NCBI GenBank assembly: GCA_002490315.1
Contig: DLKG01000055.1
Coordinates: forward strand, 1 to 59,294
Length of the DNA: 59,294 nucleotides
Origin: Prevotella sp. UBA7594
GTDB lineage: Bacteria; Bacteroidota; Bacteroidia; Bacteroidales; Bacteroidaceae
Direction of reading: 5' to 3'
Under the pieces are notes generated by a model that saw only the letters and a program-made list of their open reading frames with translations, did no database searches and was not told the origin of the DNA. Numbering within the stretch: position 1 is the first letter of the stretch; every line of letters begins with the position of its first letter. The translations under genes were made by a program, and so were the position numbers. This document shows positions 24,917 to 33,636 of this stretch, one piece after another.

Positions 24917-25954
24917 ATGGAAGAAGATTTCGACATACGCGGAGAGCAGATCTCGAAGGGCGAAAAGGACTTTGAGAACGCGCTCCGCCCGTTAAAGTTC
25001 GGCGATTTCAGCGGACAGCAGAAGGTTGTGGAAAACCTTGAGGTGTTCGTTGAGGCTGCCAAGTATCGTGGCGAGCCACTCGACCACACACTGCTGCACG
25101 GCCCTCCGGGACTGGGCAAGACAACCCTTAGCAACATCATAGCCAACGAGCTGGGCGTGGGGTTCAAGATAACGAGCGGACCGGTGCTCGACAAGCCGGG
25201 CGACCTCGCTGGTATACTCACGTCGCTCGAGCCGCGCGACGTGCTGTTCATCGACGAGATACACCGTCTGTCGCCCGTCGTCGAGGAGTATCTCTACTCG
25301 GCCATGGAGGACTACCGCATCGACATAATGATCGACAAGGGCCCGTCGGCACGATCAATACAGATCGACCTCAACCCCTTCACCCTCGTGGGTGCCACCA
25401 CGCGTAGCGGACTGCTCACTGCACCGCTGCGAGCACGCTTCGGCATCAACCTCCACCTGGAGTACTACGGACCAGAGACGCTGCAGCGCATCATCAAGCG
25501 CTCGGCAATGATAATGAAGGTGCCCATCGACGACGATGCCGCCATCGAGATTGCACGCCGCTCGCGCGGCACGCCACGTATTGCCAACGCACTGCTGCGA
25601 CGCGTGCGCGACTTCGCCCAGGTGAAGGGCAACGGACGCATCGACCGCGACATTGCCCGACTCTCGCTCTCCGCACTCAACATCGACCAGTACGGCCTCG
25701 ACGAGATCGACAACAAAATACTACTGACCATCATCGACAAATTCCGTGGCGGACCTGTCGGCGTCAGCACCATCGCCACCGCCATCGGCGAAGATACTGG
25801 CACCGTGGAGGAGGTATACGAGCCTTATCTCATCATGGAGGGATTCATCAAGCGCACGCCGCGCGGACGCATGGTCACTCCCCTCGCCTACCAGCACCTC
25901 GGCCGCCCCATAACTACGGGCTGCAACGCCGCCGAACCGAGCTTGTTTGACTAA
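24917..25954 (+). CDS. ruvB: Holliday junction branch-migration helicase RuvB
   Basis: 345 aa. AAA+ motor that, with RuvA, drives branch migration of Holliday junctions. Walker A GPPGLGKT (62-69), Walker B FIDEIHRL (111-118), sensor [10 protein letters not shown], the arginine finger region LRARFG, and the C-terminal winged helix ([25 protein letters not shown]) are all present. ruvA and ruvC are not adjacent. The stop codon is followed directly by a 34-bp perfect inverted repeat. Confidence 0.97.
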   Translation: MEEDFDIRGEQISKGEKDFENALRPLKFGDFSGQQKVVENLEVFVEAAKYRGEPLDHTLLHGPPGLGKTTLSNIIANELGVGFKITSGPVLDKPGDLAGILTSLEPRDVLFIDEIHRLSPVVEEYLYSAMEDYRIDIMIDKGPSARSIQIDLNPFTLVGATTRSGLLTAPLRARFGINLHLEYYGPETLQRIIKRSAMIMKVPIDDDAAIEIARRSRGTPRIANALLRRVRDFAQVKGNGRIDRDIARLSLSALNIDQYGLDEIDNKILLTIIDKFRGGPVGVSTIATAIGEDTGTVEEVYEPYLIMEGFIKRTPRGRMVTPLAYQHLGRPITTGCNAAEPSLFD

Positions 25955-26036
25955 CCATAACTGGGAGAGGGGGCGCCCTCGCCCCCGACTCTTCTTTCAA
26001 ATTCGGGGGCGAGGGCGCCCCCTCTCCCAGTTATGG
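25955..26036. repeat. 34-bp perfect inverted repeat after ruvB
   Basis: Arms 25955-25988 and 26003-26036 (left arm begins CCATAACTGGGAGAGG) pair perfectly with a 14-base spacer. It is a symmetric pair of the GC-rich repeat seen at 6104-6352 and 13239-13504. Likely works as a terminator for ruvB. Confidence 0.9.
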
Positions 26037-26135
26037 CTTCGACTCACATTTCCTTTACCTGGAAAATTTCATTCCGCACTTGCTTTTACAAAAATAATCA
26101 CGTAACTTTGCGTCAAACCTAAACACTATTTTATT

Positions 26136-27464
26136 ATGGAACTACTCCTCCACTACATCTGGAAGCACCGCATACTGCCGCTGCACGAGCTGCGCACCAC
26201 CGATGGGCGCACGGTTGAGGTGATAGATCCCGGACTGCACAACCGTCATGCGGGTCCCGACTTCTTCAACTCCAAGATAAAGATAGACGGCACACTGTGG
26301 GTGGGCAATGTGGAGATACACGAGCGTTCCGCCGACTGGTACATGCACGGCCACGACCACGACCCTGCCTACAACAACGTGGTGCTGCACGTGGCCTCGG
26401 TCATCGATGCCGATGTGGTGACTGCCGACGGCTCGCGCCCGCCACAGATGGAGCTGAAAGTTCCGCCGCACATCCTGCAGAACTACCGTCGCCTGCTCGC
26501 AGCCGACCGCTATCCGCCATGCCGCGACACGGTCTTGCAACTGCCGAGCCTCACCATCCACTCATGGATGAGCGCACTCGCTGCCGAGCGCCTATCCGAC
26601 AAGTGCGACGCCATCAAGCAACGCGTGACGACTGCCAGCGGCTCATGGGAGGAGGCGTTCTTCGTTACCATAGCGAGAAGCTTCGGGTTTGGCGTGAACA
26701 GTGAGGCGTTCGAGCAATGGGCGGCCGGGTTGCCCGTCATGCAAGTGGGGCACCACCGCGACGACCCGTTCCAAGTGGAGGCCATCTTCCTTGGCACAGC
26801 CGGACTGCTCGATGCCGACTCCATGAACGAGCGGCAGCGTGCGGCTGCCACCGCCGACCCTTATTTCAACAGACTCAGAAGCGAGTGGACTTATCTCGCC
26901 CACAAGTTCTCCCTAAAAGCCATGCCACGCCAGACATGGCGCTTTCTCCGTCTGCGTCCGCAGAACTTCCCGTATATCCGCCTCTCGCAGCTCGCCACAC
27001 TCTATTGCTCACGGCGAGCCGACCTGAGTGCCGTAACAGCGTGCAAGACCATCGATGATGTGCGCCGCGCGCTGCAGTCGGAGGTGAGCGACTACTGGCG
27101 CACGCATTACACCTTCGGCAACGAGTCGCGCCCCAACTCAAAGCACCTCTCAGCCTCATCCATCGACCTTCTCATCATCAACGCCGTCGTGCCCATGCTC
27201 CATGCCTACGGTCTCCACCGCCAGGACGAGCAACTCACGGCACGCGCCGTCGACTTCCTTGAGGCTCTTCCGCCCGAGGACAACACGCACATACGCCTAT
27301 GGCAAGAATGTGGTGTAAAGGCAGAGAACGCCGCCGACACGCAAGCCATCATTCAGCTGCACACGCGCTACTGCGAGCGCAAGGACTGTCTGCGATGTCG
27401 CTTCGGATTCCACTTTATGAAGAGGTCATCCATGCCTGAAGTGACAAGCAACAAGAATCCCTGA
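26136..27464 (+). CDS. DUF2851 family protein
   Basis: 442 aa, the usual length of this Bacteroidota/Chlorobi family. Family marks: N-terminal EL..Y.W....PLHEL, then VIDPGLHNRHAGPDFFNSKI, WVGNVEIHERSADWYMHGHD and AYNNVVLHVA. The GPDF...K, WxGxVExH and VVLHV elements resemble a nuclease-like core, but no function is established. Cytoplasmic by composition. The C-terminus has a Cys pair (ERKDCLRCRFG) that looks like a small metal-binding or structural turn. Its promoter is probably in 26037-26135, where AACTTTGCG at 26103 resembles a weak -7 box. Confidence 0.88.
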   Translation: MELLLHYIWKHRILPLHELRTTDGRTVEVIDPGLHNRHAGPDFFNSKIKIDGTLWVGNVEIHERSADWYMHGHDHDPAYNNVVLHVASVIDADVVTADGSRPPQMELKVPPHILQNYRRLLAADRYPPCRDTVLQLPSLTIHSWMSALAAERLSDKCDAIKQRVTTASGSWEEAFFVTIARSFGFGVNSEAFEQWAAGLPVMQVGHHRDDPFQVEAIFLGTAGLLDADSMNERQRAAATADPYFNRLRSEWTYLAHKFSLKAMPRQTWRFLRLRPQNFPYIRLSQLATLYCSRRADLSAVTACKTIDDVRRALQSEVSDYWRTHYTFGNESRPNSKHLSASSIDLLIINAVVPMLHAYGLHRQDEQLTARAVDFLEALPPEDNTHIRLWQECGVKAENAADTQAIIQLHTRYCERKDCLRCRFGFHFMKRSSMPEVTSNKNP

Positions 27465-27515
27465 CTCACCCAGCCGCAACCGCAGCGCCACAAATGCGAA
27501 GTTTCAAATAGATGC

Positions 27516-27589
27516 AAAAGGCGGCAGACCGTCAGACAAAGGACATGACATATATCGTCATTTCCCCGTCTGCCGGTCTGCCGCCTTTT
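27516..27589. terminator. 22-bp hairpin terminator
   Basis: AAAAGGCGGCAGACCGTCAG (from 27516) pairs with the complementary arm ending CCGCCTTTT at 27589, 21 of 22 positions, 30-base loop, with T-runs on both strands. Two-way terminator between convergent genes. Confidence 0.75.
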
Positions 27590-27652
27590 ATATTTTTCTG
27601 ATTTTTATATGTGGAAGTGCATATCAAGTTTTGACACGCCATCCACCCTTTT

Positions 27653-30600
27653 CTACTTTACAATCTTCACACCATTCACTACATACACCCCATGTTTAAG
27701 TTGCGTAAATGAAGTGGCGTTTTTCATGACGAGTTTTCCGTCTACAGAGTACACATCAACAGGATGCTGGTCATCGACGGTCACGCCGTTCACGGCAGTC
27801 GGCAGCGACAGTTCGATGTTGCGCGTTACATTGCCGTTGACAACGACCGGCTGTGGGGCGATATACTCTGCGAAGCCTGCCGCCGCTACTGTGAGCTGGT
27901 ATTTCAGGTCGCTACGTGTAACGCTGATGGTATAGTCGCCGAGAGCGTCGGTAGTCGCTTCATAGCTAACGTCGCCGTTCTGCAGCCTTACCACGGCTCC
28001 AGCCACCGGCTGCGATGCGTATGTAACCTTTCCTGAAAGCGTTGATGCCTCTGTGTCAATGCCGAAGTAAGCCACGGGCACATTATTGTCGCTGTAAGTA
28101 GTCGAGGAACCCATGCGATAATAAGCGGAGCGGTCGGAATTGTCGGAGTCGAGTTTGTACGTCACCGTACAGTATTCGCTGCCGTAGATGTGCGTATAGA
28201 CACGTATGGCCGACTTGCCGTCCCATACGATAGGTTGCGGAAGAGTGATGGTCGTGGTAACCTCTCCGCCCGCAGTAGTCTTGAAGATATCGCTGTGTGA
28301 ATCCTCCTCGTAGCGGTAATCGTAGTTGTAAACGTAAATCGGGCTGATGTCAGCCAAGTTCTCACCAGGTTGGAAGGCATCCGCATCAACAGCAGCCACG
28401 CGCGCCTCAAGATAAAGTTGACCGAAGGTCTTGGCAGACGATGCTGTGCCTTTGAACACGACAGACGTTATCTTAGTGCCTGCCGGTATGCCGAATCTGG
28501 CGAGACGCTCCGGTTTGAAAAGCATATCTGTGTAGCCACCACGCTTCTCCGCATAACTTGTCTTTTTGCTATCTGCCTGCACCCAATAAATCGGCACATT
28601 GGTAGCGTCATCCTTCTCATCTCCCACTTTCACGAGAGCCGCATCGGTCTCTGCCTCGAATGTAACACTTACGAGGTCAGTCTGCTTGACGTAGAAGTCG
28701 GCAGAGTTCTTGAAATCAATGTAAGCAGAGACGGTGCCCGTTGTGCGTGGGGTGTAGCTGAAGGTGAATTTATGCACAGCGTTAGGTCCGAGTTCCACGG
28801 CATCCGCCGTAGCGACAGTCTCCCCGTTCACGATGAGGCGTGCCGTATATGACCCGGCAGCCTCTGTATTGCCGGTAGCGTTGCGCAGTGTCGCGCTTGC
28901 CGTGTAGGAATAGTTCTCCTTGCCAGTGGCAGGCATTTCCACGTCGGTTATCACCCAGTCGTGCTTGATGTCGGCCTTCTGGTAGCCGCGTATGTTGTCA
29001 ATGGCCGTATAGCCTGCGCCGAATGCGATGTAATAGTTGCCCGACGGGATATTGTCGATGTAGAAGGTGCTCTGCTCACCGAAGACATAGGTGTTGCTTA
29101 TTGCTCGTTTGCTGCTAAGCTCCGAGCCTTTTATCTGTCGGGCGAGAGTCCAGTTCTTGCGGTCGGCAGAGTAGTAGACGTTAAGATAAACGCCACTGCC
29201 ACCATAGTAGTAGTTGGTGCGGCACACGTCGACCGCCATGCGTTCTCCGTCCTCAATCTTCATCAGCGGCAGCACGAATCTGTCGTCGGCGTTTTGGTTG
29301 CGGTTTGCCAGCAGATACACATTTGGCTGTCCGTTGAAGTCGCGCTGGCTGATGGCCCATCCGGCATCGGCATACGAGCCGTCAGGCAGTGTGCGTCCGT
29401 CCTCAAAGTCACATTTGAACTTACCCTCAAACTCATCCGGCTCACTCGGTGAGACGATAGTATTGCCGGAAGCCACGTCCACCTCGTAGATGCGTACGAA
29501 CGGGCCGTCATTGGCTTTCACCTCACGCACGACAATCTTGAAATAGCGTATGTCCACGGCAGCGTCGAGGATGTTGCGGAATTCCGATTTCACCGGTGCG
29601 TTGTCATCGGAGCAAAGCAATGTCCACGACTTGTTGTCGGTAGATCCGTAAATGTCGTAAGCCTTTATGTAGCGGTTGGAGTTGTCTCCCTGCTTTATCT
29701 GGAATCCGCCCACATTCTTCGTAGCCTGCATGTCGACGACAATGGTGTGCGGCAGTTGTGCTGTCGACGACTTCCATTGTGGATGCCAGTAAGTGTTGTC
29801 GTCGCCGTCCACAATCTGCTGTGCCCTGCCGTTTGATCCCTCGCCGGAGGTTTCCTCGCTCGACTTGCTGACAACGGTCCATCCGTTTTTGTCGAGAATG
29901 TTCTGCGCGAAGAGCTCGTCCTCGGTGGCGCGACGTTTCTCTGCAGCTATGGCTTCCTTCACGCGACGCTCAAGAGGATTGATGTTAATGGTGTCGACGG
30001 GCGTGTTGACATCGGCGAGCGTGACGGCAGACGCCGCCTTGCGCGTGTTGACGTAGCCTCCCGTCTGCATGAAGAAGGTACGCTCGGAAGTGTTGTCCGT
30101 AGCGCCCTGCCCGTAGTCGGAGCGTGCGCCTGCCTCACTGCCGCCGTCGGTGTGTCCGAAGCCGACGCGATTGAAGTTGTACCACTTGCCGTCGTGGCGC
30201 GAGCGAGCGTAGCCATTTCGATAGTAGGCGCGGCGTTGTGCCTGTCCTGTGGCAGCATTGTAGTTCTCGAGGAAGGAGTACCAGGAGCTGTAGTAGGTGG
30301 AGGAGTTGCGCTTGCGCACTGTCGCCATGTACTGCCATCCTTTTCCGTCGAGGGCATTGAACCATGTTGACACGAGCATGTTGTGTTGCTCGTGCACGGT
30401 GGTCTTACCGTCGGTGGTAGTGGTGTAGGAAGTTGTCTCGGGTCGGCAGTTGGTGATGAACTGCACGTAGCGTCCTGGAGTCCATATCTCGCCGCGGCGA
30501 TAGGTCTGCACGCCGGTGCCTTCATTGCCGAATCTGTTGACCGTTGTCTGCGCATCCCAGTCGACGGCTCCCGCCCTCAGGTATTCCGGCAAGTTCGGGT

Positions 30601-31393
30601 CCTCGTCGGTGGAACCGTCGTCCCACATAGAGAAGAGCACGTCATGGAGCGGCTTGCCATTGCTGTCGTAGCCGTTCATCTGTATGCCCATGTATCCGTT
30701 GAGCGCACCGATAGCCTCTGCGTAAGTGCCGACGATGTCCGACTCGGAGGGAATCATTATCTCCATGAAGCACCAGTCGAAGGCATCTCCCGTTGGCGCC
30801 TTGCTGTCGGATGTGTTCCATGAGTTGAGGTGCACGGACGGCGACGAGAGATAGTTGGCGGCATAAGAAGCCTCGGTCGCCGAAGTGTTGAACTTAAACG
30901 AGCGTATGCTGTTGATGGAAGAGTTGCCCGAGAGACACTCCAGCTTGTAGCGGTAGTAGGCGGAGCGCGGGAACGTCACGTCGCCGATGCTCTTCTCAGC
31001 CTCTTTCCCGGAGCCCGTCACGGAGAATTCCATCTTGGCTACGGGCGTGTCTGGGGAATTGGGGTCGGTAATGGTAAGGCGGAACTTGGCTGTGTTCCAC
31101 AACTTCACGTTCAGTTTGATGCTATGGCTGACGGTGGCAGCAGGATGGTGGAAATAGTAGACGGCGCAGGCATTGGCGTCGGTCCACGATGTCAGACTGT
31201 TCACATTCTGCGGGCGTCCGCTGTCGTCGCGGCTCTCGCCGGGAATGTTGATGCCCCCTACGCCCACCTTGCCACTGACGGACTCCACATAGCCGTGGGC
31301 AGCCGACAACTCTGTCTCCACGGCTTGTGTCGGCACGCTGAAGGCGGTAAGCCCTAAGACGACACTCAAAAATGTTCTTTTTAACTCTCCCAT
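27653..31393 (-). CDS. Large secreted DUF3472-type protein with discoidin domain and T9SS tail
   Basis: 1246 aa with a signal peptide (about 1-24). N-terminal part (about 25-170) looks like the DUF5077 beta-sandwich, followed by DUF3472 (about 190-440, with MGIQMNGYDSN, VLFSMWD and RVGFGHTDGGSEAG). Next a F5/8-type-C discoidin domain (about 500-650: IVDGDDNTYWHPQWK, YFKIVVREV), a jelly-roll region, a CARDB-like segment (VTDVEMPATGKENYSYTAS), another beta domain, and a carboxypeptidase-regulatory-like repeat (LSGKVTYASQPVAGAVVRL, about 1130-1205). The C-terminal 45 residues (HPVDVYSVDGKLVMK, LKHGVYVVNGVKIVK) are a T9SS type-A-like sorting tail, nearly identical to that of the 1467-aa protein later. 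Probably a cell-surface carbohydrate-binding protein; enzyme activity is unknown. Confidence 0.8.
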   Translation of the reverse strand: MGELKRTFLSVVLGLTAFSVPTQAVETELSAAHGYVESVSGKVGVGGINIPGESRDDSGRPQNVNSLTSWTDANACAVYYFHHPAATVSHSIKLNVKLWNTAKFRLTITDPNSPDTPVAKMEFSVTGSGKEAEKSIGDVTFPRSAYYRYKLECLSGNSSINSIRSFKFNTSATEASYAANYLSSPSVHLNSWNTSDSKAPTGDAFDWCFMEIMIPSESDIVGTYAEAIGALNGYMGIQMNGYDSNGKPLHDVLFSMWDDGSTDEDPNLPEYLRAGAVDWDAQTTVNRFGNEGTGVQTYRRGEIWTPGRYVQFITNCRPETTSYTTTTDGKTTVHEQHNMLVSTWFNALDGKGWQYMATVRKRNSSTYYSSWYSFLENYNAATGQAQRRAYYRNGYARSRHDGKWYNFNRVGFGHTDGGSEAGARSDYGQGATDNTSERTFFMQTGGYVNTRKAASAVTLADVNTPVDTININPLERRVKEAIAAEKRRATEDELFAQNILDKNGWTVVSKSSEETSGEGSNGRAQQIVDGDDNTYWHPQWKSSTAQLPHTIVVDMQATKNVGGFQIKQGDNSNRYIKAYDIYGSTDNKSWTLLCSDDNAPVKSEFRNILDAAVDIRYFKIVVREVKANDGPFVRIYEVDVASGNTIVSPSEPDEFEGKFKCDFEDGRTLPDGSYADAGWAISQRDFNGQPNVYLLANRNQNADDRFVLPLMKIEDGERMAVDVCRTNYYYGGSGVYLNVYYSADRKNWTLARQIKGSELSSKRAISNTYVFGEQSTFYIDNIPSGNYYIAFGAGYTAIDNIRGYQKADIKHDWVITDVEMPATGKENYSYTASATLRNATGNTEAAGSYTARLIVNGETVATADAVELGPNAVHKFTFSYTPRTTGTVSAYIDFKNSADFYVKQTDLVSVTFEAETDAALVKVGDEKDDATNVPIYWVQADSKKTSYAEKRGGYTDMLFKPERLARFGIPAGTKITSVVFKGTASSAKTFGQLYLEARVAAVDADAFQPGENLADISPIYVYNYDYRYEEDSHSDIFKTTAGGEVTTTITLPQPIVWDGKSAIRVYTHIYGSEYCTVTYKLDSDNSDRSAYYRMGSSTTYSDNNVPVAYFGIDTEASTLSGKVTYASQPVAGAVVRLQNGDVSYEATTDALGDYTISVTRSDLKYQLTVAAAGFAEYIAPQPVVVNGNVTRNIELSLPTAVNGVTVDDQHPVDVYSVDGKLVMKNATSFTQLKHGVYVVNGVKIVK

Positions 31394-31577
31394 AAGAAAT
31401 AATGTATTTTAAATTTTTATGTAGTAGTAAAATACTAATTGTTGGTTATGGCCACAAAAATACAAATTATGTGGTTAAAAATACCAATAATTATAATATT
31501 TTTTATAATTATTTTTAAAAATACATTACACATCGTCACACAAATCCCTTTGCAACCGAGTTGCATAAACATTTGTA

Positions 31578-31585
31578 TAACTTTG
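31578..31585 (+). promoter_or_regulatory. -7 promoter box of the metal-efflux operon
   Basis: TAACTTTG, 10 bases before the ATG at 31596, giving a very short leader. The rest of 31394-31595 is AT-rich and must also hold the promoter of the large minus-strand gene. Confidence 0.45.
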
Positions 31586-31595
31586 CAACCACAAG

Positions 31596-32012
31596 ATGAG
31601 CAAACCATTCTCCATACTAAGCATGTGGACAGCGACCGTCATGTTGCTGCTGTCAACCGTAGTGATGCACCACCATCACTACGAGCGCGTGTGCATTGCC
31701 TTGGAGATGTGCCAGCACACTGTTTCCGGCGACACAGGCGCAGAGCCTGAGGATGGACATTCTCATCAGGAGAGCGACCGCGGCTCATGCCGCGTTCACC
31801 AGCTCCACAAATTCATCACCAGCTCCAGCGTTGCGAAAAGCATACGCCACAATATCTCCGACGGCAACTCATTGGCTGTCGCCATTCTGCCCGACGCGCG
31901 TCTTCTCTGCGCGACGGCAGACATGATTGCTGCCAATTGGCAGCACACTGCCTCAACGCTCTGCCTTCGGACGTTGAGAGCATTGAAGCGGAGAGGTCCT
32001 CCCGTCTTTTAG
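31596..32012 (+). CDS. Small His/Cys-rich secreted protein leading the metal-efflux operon
   Basis: 138 aa. N-terminal membrane segment or signal peptide (about 8-24, ILSMWTATVMLLLSTVVM) followed at once by HHHHYERVC, then CQH, GHSHQES and CRVHQLH, a metal-binding composition. Comparable small His-rich proteins sit ahead of CusBA/CzcBA genes in many Bacteroidota (I recall DUF6769 as one such family, not certain here). A role in binding metal in the periplasm and passing it to the pump is inference. 142 bases before czcB, with a single copy of the GC-rich repeat in between. Confidence 0.65.
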   Translation: MSKPFSILSMWTATVMLLLSTVVMHHHHYERVCIALEMCQHTVSGDTGAEPEDGHSHQESDRGSCRVHQLHKFITSSSVAKSIRHNISDGNSLAVAILPDARLLCATADMIAANWQHTASTLCLRTLRALKRRGPPVF

Positions 32013-32102
32013 TTTTTTTTTTTACCTTTAATCTTTGTTTTGGCACACCTTCCCCACGCAAAATTGGTATGCCAATCATAATAATGTGGAGTTAACTTAA
32101 TA

Positions 32103-32131
32103 TCGGGGGCGAGGGCGCCCCCTCTCCCAGT
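32103..32131 (-). repeat. Single GC-rich repeat unit
   Basis: TCGGGGGCGAGGGCGCCCCC, then TCTCCCAGT: the same unit as at 25955-26036, one copy. It lies inside a larger potential stem formed by CGTCTTTTAG at 32005-32014 and CTAAAAGACG at 32145-32154. Confidence 0.85.
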
Positions 32132-32154
32132 AAGAAAAAAAAAACTAAAAGACG

Positions 32155-33348
32155 ATGAAAAGAATATTATTTATTGTGGCGGTGACTCTCATCGCCCTTG
32201 CCGGCTTTACTTTCTTCGCAAGCGGAAGCAAGGCCGAGGCTCATGACGGCCATGACGGGCACGACCATGAGGAGGAAGTGGATTTCGACAACATTCCAAT
32301 AACCGAACAACAACTCAAGACCGTCGACCTGCAGCTCGGCGAGATGCAGGAGCGTGAGCTCAATGCCACTCTGCAGGTGAGCGGACAACTCGTGCTGCGC
32401 GCGCAGAGCATGGGCAACGTGGCTTCGCTCATGGGCGGAATAGTGAAAAACATTCTCGTGAAGGAGGGTCAGGCAGTGAGGAAAGGTCAGGTGGTGGCAA
32501 CCATCGAGAACACCGACATCGTGTCGCTGCAGCGCGAGTATTTCTCTGCCTATAAGGATGCGGAGATGGCGCGACTCGAGATGCAACGCCAGCAGACGCT
32601 TCAGCAGAACGGTGCAGGCGTGAAGAAAGCTCTACAGCAGGCGCAGAAGGACTACAAGGTGGCTGAGGCGAGCGTCGTCGGCATTGGCCGACAGCTCCAG
32701 CAGATGGGCATCAGCGTGAAGGCAGTGGCGGGAGGAAAGTTCACGACGGTGTTTCCCGTGCATGCACCTATATCGGGCACCGTGAGCCAGCTCACGGCTT
32801 CACTGGGAGCCTATGCCGACATGCAGAGCCCGCTGATGAAGATACGCGACAACCGCGCTGTGGAGGCCGACCTCAACGTCTTCGAGCGCGACCTCGGCAA
32901 GGTGAAAACGGGCGACCGCGTCGTGCTCTCGCTCACCAACCAGCCGGGCGTGAAGATTTCGGGCACCGTCTACAGCATCAACCAATACTTCAACGACGGC
33001 ACGAAGGCCGTGGCAGCCCACGTGCGCCTCGACCCGCAGAAGGGCACCCATCTCTTCGACGGCATGTACGTGCAAGGCTCCATAGCCACTGGCAGGCAAC
33101 TCTGCAACGCCCTGCCCTCGAAAGCCATCGTCACCGCCGACGGCAAGAACTATGTTTTTCTACTCAACAGCACTCCCCGAAACGGCAAGTACTCTTTCTC
33201 GCGCCACGAAATCACTACGGGCATCTCTCAGGACGGTTTCACGGAGATTTCGCCTTGCGAACACATCACGAAGGGAAAGAAGGTAGTGATAGACAACGCA
33301 TTCTATCTGTCGAGCCTGACGGAGGAACATGGGGAGCATGATCATTAA
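32155..33348 (+). CDS. RND efflux periplasmic adaptor (CzcB-like)
   Basis: 397 aa. N-terminal membrane anchor or signal (5-24), then a His/Asp-rich stretch HDGHDGHDHEEEVDFD (30-45) likely to bind metal. Membrane-fusion-protein elements follow: the lipoyl half motif MGGIVKNILVKEGQAVRKGQ, a coiled-coil hairpin (SLQREYFSAYKDAEMARLEM through LQQMG), then the second half FPVHAPISGTVSQL and a beta-barrel. It links the CzcA pump to the outer-membrane channel. First of three pump genes; czcA follows after 288 bases of simple repeat. Confidence 0.88.
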   Translation: MKRILFIVAVTLIALAGFTFFASGSKAEAHDGHDGHDHEEEVDFDNIPITEQQLKTVDLQLGEMQERELNATLQVSGQLVLRAQSMGNVASLMGGIVKNILVKEGQAVRKGQVVATIENTDIVSLQREYFSAYKDAEMARLEMQRQQTLQQNGAGVKKALQQAQKDYKVAEASVVGIGRQLQQMGISVKAVAGGKFTTVFPVHAPISGTVSQLTASLGAYADMQSPLMKIRDNRAVEADLNVFERDLGKVKTGDRVVLSLTNQPGVKISGTVYSINQYFNDGTKAVAAHVRLDPQKGTHLFDGMYVQGSIATGRQLCNALPSKAIVTADGKNYVFLLNSTPRNGKYSFSRHEITTGISQDGFTEISPCEHITKGKKVVIDNAFYLSSLTEEHGEHDH

Positions 33349-33625
33349 GAAGTTAAGAAGTTAAGAAGTTAAGAAGTTAAGAAGTTAAAGAAGTTAAGAA
33401 GTTAAAGAAGTTAAGAAGTTAAAGCCATTACCTTTACTTCTACGGTCTTTACTTCTTAAATCTATCGCAAGAAAAGCATATGGCTTTAACTTCTTAACTC
33501 CTTAACTTCTTAACTCCTTCTTAACTTCTTAACTCCTTAACTTCTTAACTCCTTCTTAACTCCTTAACTTCTTAACTCCTTCTTAACTCCTCCTTAACTT
33601 CTTCTTTAACTTCTTAACTTCCAAT
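33347..33625. repeat. Simple-repeat array with inverted halves inside the efflux operon
   Basis: (AAGAAGTT)n-type array from 33347 to about 33422, then (CTTAACTTCTTAACTCC)n from about 33484 to 33621. The two halves are complementary and can fold into a large stem between czcB and czcA. The ATG of czcA follows at 33637. Confidence 0.85.
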
Positions 33626-33636
33626 TAAAAAAAACT

